From NCBI GenBank assembly GCA_016169945.1, contig JADLSH010000279.1, positions 2,046,001 to 2,110,000 on the forward strand: a stretch of 64,000 nucleotides of DNA, given 5' to 3'. Both the position numbers and the translations under genes were made by a program. Within the stretch, counting starts at the first letter, position 1. Every line of letters begins with the position of its first letter. The stretch comes from Trachythela sp. YZ-2020 (Eukaryota; Cnidaria; Anthozoa; Malacalcyonacea; Clavulariidae). The notes beneath the pieces were generated by a model. That model ran no database searches. It saw nothing but the letters and a program-made list of their open reading frames with translations, and was not told the origin of the DNA. Of this stretch, positions 61,601-64,000 are shown in pieces.

Positions 61601-64000
61601 AATACATGAATCAAAGGCCTCCGGAATGTGAAATAACTGCTCAGGAAACGAGAATTCTACGTGCTGCTCAGTTCCTTCCAATTTTGTCCAAGCCAAACGA
61701 CTACCCATTTCCCTGGAAGTCTGAGAAAATCCGTGGGACGCAGTTAGCTGCTGCAGATCATCTCTATCCCGAACGACATAAAAACCTTGTTGGTTCCTCT
61801 CAACTAGTCCTGGATGAATCATCCAATAGTTCAAGCGTGCCAAACAAATCTCTCAAGAAAATTCTTGGGCTTAGTGTAAAGCAACCTGAGTTGCCTGATG
61901 TCATAGCACAACTTGATCAAGTCATCCAGCTGCCTCATCTGCTCACTAGAGAAAAGAAAGAATCTGTGTGTTCGACCATTTATGAGTTTTTGCAAAAGGT
62001 TGTAACTACTGAAAAATACAAGTCACAACAATCTTATCTTCGTGAACAACTGGTATGCCGACCATGGATGCTCGTTAAAGATCAAATGGTGAATCCAATA
62101 CTTGTGGCAAAGAACTGGAACAAAGAAGATGGGTCGCCGTATTTGTTTTCGTTGCCTCTTGTGTACAATACGAAATTCAAAGGACTTATCCGTTGGTACG
62201 GAGTAAAAGAGAACTTTTGCCTGAAAGATTTTATTGAAGCAATTCGTAAGCTTAGAGAAGACACTGGTCGAAAGAAACTGATAGTTAATCAAATCAGTAC
62301 CCTTATTGTTCTTCTTGAAGAAGTATTTAGCTTAACCCACACAAAACCTCAAGATCCATTGCCTCTTCCAAGTGTAGACTGTCAGTTGAATGACGCAGGT
62401 GAACTTGTAATTAACGATACCCCTTGGCTGGAGACGGACGGCTCAAATAAGCATGTACATGAGAAGGTCCCTGTAATGTTGGCCTACAAATGTGGTGCAA
62501 AGCAGCTCAGAAACGCAGATTTAACTCGCTGCTCTGAACCTATCGGTAAACCGTTTGGACAGTATGAGAATCTAACTGATCGTTTGAAGAATATCCTGGC
62601 GGCCTATCCTTCTGACGAGGGAATACTAAAGGAACTTCTTCAAAACGCAGATGATGCAAAAGCCAGCGAAATTCATTTCATATTTGATCCCCGAACACAC
62701 GACAGCAAACACGTATTCTCTGGTAACTGGAAAGACATTCAAGGCCCTGCGATTTGTGTCTACAACGATAGACCATTCTCTAAAGAAGATATTGAAGGTA
62801 TCCAAAAGCTTGGTATTGGAAGCAAAGTGGACGACCCTGCGAAAACTGGACAGTATGGTATTGGATTTAACGCAGTCTACCATCTTACTGATTGCCCATA
62901 CTTCATTTCCAACGATGAAGTCATTTGTGTTTCTGATCCGCACACAGCGTATGTTCCTGGCGCAGACGAAAAGAATCCTGGACGGTTATTCAACCAACTT
63001 AACCAAAAGTTTCGAAGAAATTACCAGGATGTTCTATCTGGTTTTTTGGGTGACCTGTTTAATCTTAAAGGAGGCACAATGTTCCGTTTTCCACTTCGCT
63101 CTAATTCAACACTCCAGTCCAAGATTTCACCTATTCAGTGGAATGAAAGAAAAGTGAAAGCTCTGTTTGATTTATTCCGAACATCCGCGAAAGACATGTT
63201 GCTGTTTCTGAATAATGTTACGAAGATCTCTGTTTCCGAGATAAAAAATGGAGAACTTGAAACGTATTCTGTGAAGTGCGAAGTTTCTGATATTGATAAA
63301 CGAGCTGAATTCTTCGAAAAGATCAGAGCATGCAGTAAAGTTCCAACTCAACAAATCGAAAGGCAACAGATCCATTACGTTATAAAGATATCGGATACGA
63401 ATAATGTAAAGAAGGATTGGTTGGTCACACAGACCTTGGGGAGTGTTAATGGAGAAAGTGACACGCAAGTTCCAAATGGTACCAGTAGGGGATTGTTACC
63501 ACGCGCTGGAATTGCCTTCCACTTACCCTCAACTGAACCTCCATTCCGACATTCCATATTTTGCGTTCTTCCACTTCCAGTTTCTACGAGATTTCCCGCT
63601 CATATCAATGGCCACTTCGCATTGGACTCAGCACGCCGTGATGTATGGCATGATCCTAAAAGTTCGGACGAACGAGCTATTTGGAATGACTTCATGAAAC
63701 GCCAAGTAATAGCTCCAGCCTATGCGAGTGCAATCTATCACGCCAGAAAGCACATTCTTGGATATCAAGCTGAATCTGACACTTCAGGCAAGTTTTCTTC
63801 CAAGAAGGAAACTGAGGATGGTCTCAGATGGTATCATAAGTTGTTCCCTTCTATTACAGATCTTGATACAAAATGGAAGCCTGTTGGAGAAGCGCTTTAT
63901 AGGAATTTCCTGCCGACGCTTCCTGTTTTACCTGTTGCCATGTCAGTTCCGGAAAGCAAGAAGTCTTTGACAGGAAGATTCCTCTCACTCTTCTCTACAA
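49699..64000 (+). CDS. Sacsin-like co-chaperone, copy 2 (runs off right edge)
   Basis: Exons: 49699-49711 (ATG CCT GTA AAA G), 52268-52356, 53477-53735, 55162-58134, and 58766 to beyond 64000. Phases are identical to those of copy 1 on the opposite strand. The product begins [19 protein letters not shown], followed by [11 protein letters not shown] and [15 protein letters not shown] (repeat 1). In the last exon come [14 protein letters not shown] with [15 protein letters not shown] (repeat 2) and [12 protein letters not shown] with [15 protein letters not shown] (repeat 3). No stop occurs in the visible 5235 bases of the last exon. J and HEPN domains should lie beyond the window. Protein similarity to copy 1 is very high, with one extra codon in the 2.97-kb exon. 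The last visible codons (after SVPESKKS) diverge from copy 1. The role is inferred from sacsin: a cytosolic Hsp70/Hsp90-like chaperone scaffold. Confidence 0.92.
51209..51386. mobile_element. GC-rich foldback MITE
   Basis: The left arm is GCCTCATACCGAGGCGCTTT and continues to GGTTGCGTGA. The right arm starts TCACGCAACCG and ends CAAAGCGCCTGGGTACAAGG. The GC content contrasts sharply with the AT-rich surroundings. Confidence 0.75.
52097..52242. mobile_element. TTAA-flanked MITE next to a sacsin splice acceptor
   Basis: A 138-bp element (52101-52238) lies between TTAA tetramers at 52097-52100 and 52239-52242. Its inverted arms include CGTCGCAAAAACCAACTCGC at the left and GCGAGTTGGTTTTGCGATGA at the right. 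It ends 25 bases before the exon 2 start of sacsin copy 2. Copy 1 has no such insert at the equivalent position. Confidence 0.8.
52729..53188. repeat. Insert bounded by 27-bp direct repeats, sacsin copy 2 intron 2
   Basis: AAATTGGGCGTGTAAAGTGC plus TTTAATA occurs at about 52729 and again at about 53162. The intervening roughly 400 bases have GC-rich ends containing ACCGCGGTTT-like and GCGGTTTTGGTTAA motifs. Either a long target-site duplication or a partial tandem duplication would explain it. Confidence 0.55.
54032..54231. mobile_element. Foldback element with about 80-bp arms
   Basis: The left arm runs TGAAATTGAAGCTATTAAAA through ATAAAAACTTCAAGACTTTA and GGGAAATACTTAAAA. The right arm is the near-perfect complement, ending TAGCTTCAATTTCA. 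It lies in intron 3 of sacsin copy 2, without coding potential. Confidence 0.8.
54431..54631. mobile_element. MITE with AGGCNTNNTCACACGATNC ends
   Basis: The left arm starts AGGCTTGCTCACACGATTCG and includes ATTCTTCTCCTGACGTATGT. The right arm includes ACATACGTCATGAGGAGAAT and ends GATCGTGTGAAGAGGCC before TTAA (54628-54631). The left flank is CTAA, so the target duplication is degenerate. It resembles the TTAA-flanked element at 37802-38030. Confidence 0.7.
54686..54876. repeat. TTATTTACCGGCTTGGTCGG-family repeat with inverted ends
   Basis: GTTATTTACCGGCTCGGAGG and, in reverse orientation, CGACCAAGCCGGTAAATAAT bound a GC-rich centre (54736-54760). An AAAACAAAAACATTGTCTCTATGG tail block, also found near 12680, follows. 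It lies in intron 3 of sacsin copy 2. Confidence 0.7.

Noticed and set aside
62651..63157. 168-codon plus-strand frame and minus-strand frames inside the sacsin exons
   Set aside because: They are shadows of the sacsin reading frame, and the same shadows appear at the equivalent place in copy 1.

Overview
The window reads as animal nuclear DNA. It is AT-rich, genes are split by GT-AG introns, and there are many short palindromic repeats. It encodes metazoan proteins: two sacsin-like co-chaperones, TMEM208, ARL2BP and secreted fibrinogen-like proteins. The fibrinogen-like family, the huge sacsin exons and the repeat style suggest a cnidarian, probably an anthozoan. That placement is inference, because no sequence search could be run.

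Layout. (1) 1-14.6 kb, + strand: a tandem array of secreted fibrinogen-like genes. It holds a 3' half (coiled-coil end plus terminal exon, 1974-2985), one complete 12-exon gene (4053-10730, 740 aa predicted) and a 5' half (six exons, 11832-14600). (2) 16.06-34.5 kb, - strand: a near full-length sacsin-like gene with six coding exons, including one of 8.7 kb. It has three HSP90-type ATPase repeats, a J domain and a HEPN domain, but one extra base separates the J and HEPN reading frames. (3) 35.4-38.5 kb, + strand: TMEM208, six exons. (4) 40.0-43.1 kb, - strand: the last two exons of a membrane protein with a PPPPY motif; its upstream exons were not found. (5) 45.5-48.4 kb, + strand: ARL2BP, seven exons. 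(6) 49.7-64.0 kb, + strand: a second sacsin-like gene, highly similar to the first but inverted, running off the right edge inside its largest exon.

The two sacsin copies therefore form a large inverted duplication around a TMEM208/PPxY-gene/ARL2BP segment, and each faces outward. Sacsins are cytosolic co-chaperones. TMEM208 acts in ER membrane-protein targeting and ARL2BP in ARL2/ARL3 GTPase biology, so nothing indicates that the central genes work as a unit. The fibrinogen-like genes encode a secreted, probably trimeric protein: N-terminal fibrinogen-like module, cysteine/lysine-rich linker, multiplexin-like trimerisation segment, coiled coil, C-terminal fibrinogen-like module. That architecture is the best candidate here for something not well described.

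Introns and intergenic DNA are dense with small non-autonomous elements. They include a hAT-type element with an exact 8-bp target duplication, TTAA-flanked elements, an 840-bp element flanked by TTA, many long foldbacks, a minisatellite, and pentanucleotide microsatellites in the same intron of two paralogous fibrinogen-like genes. No tRNA, rRNA, CRISPR or transposase coding region was recognised.
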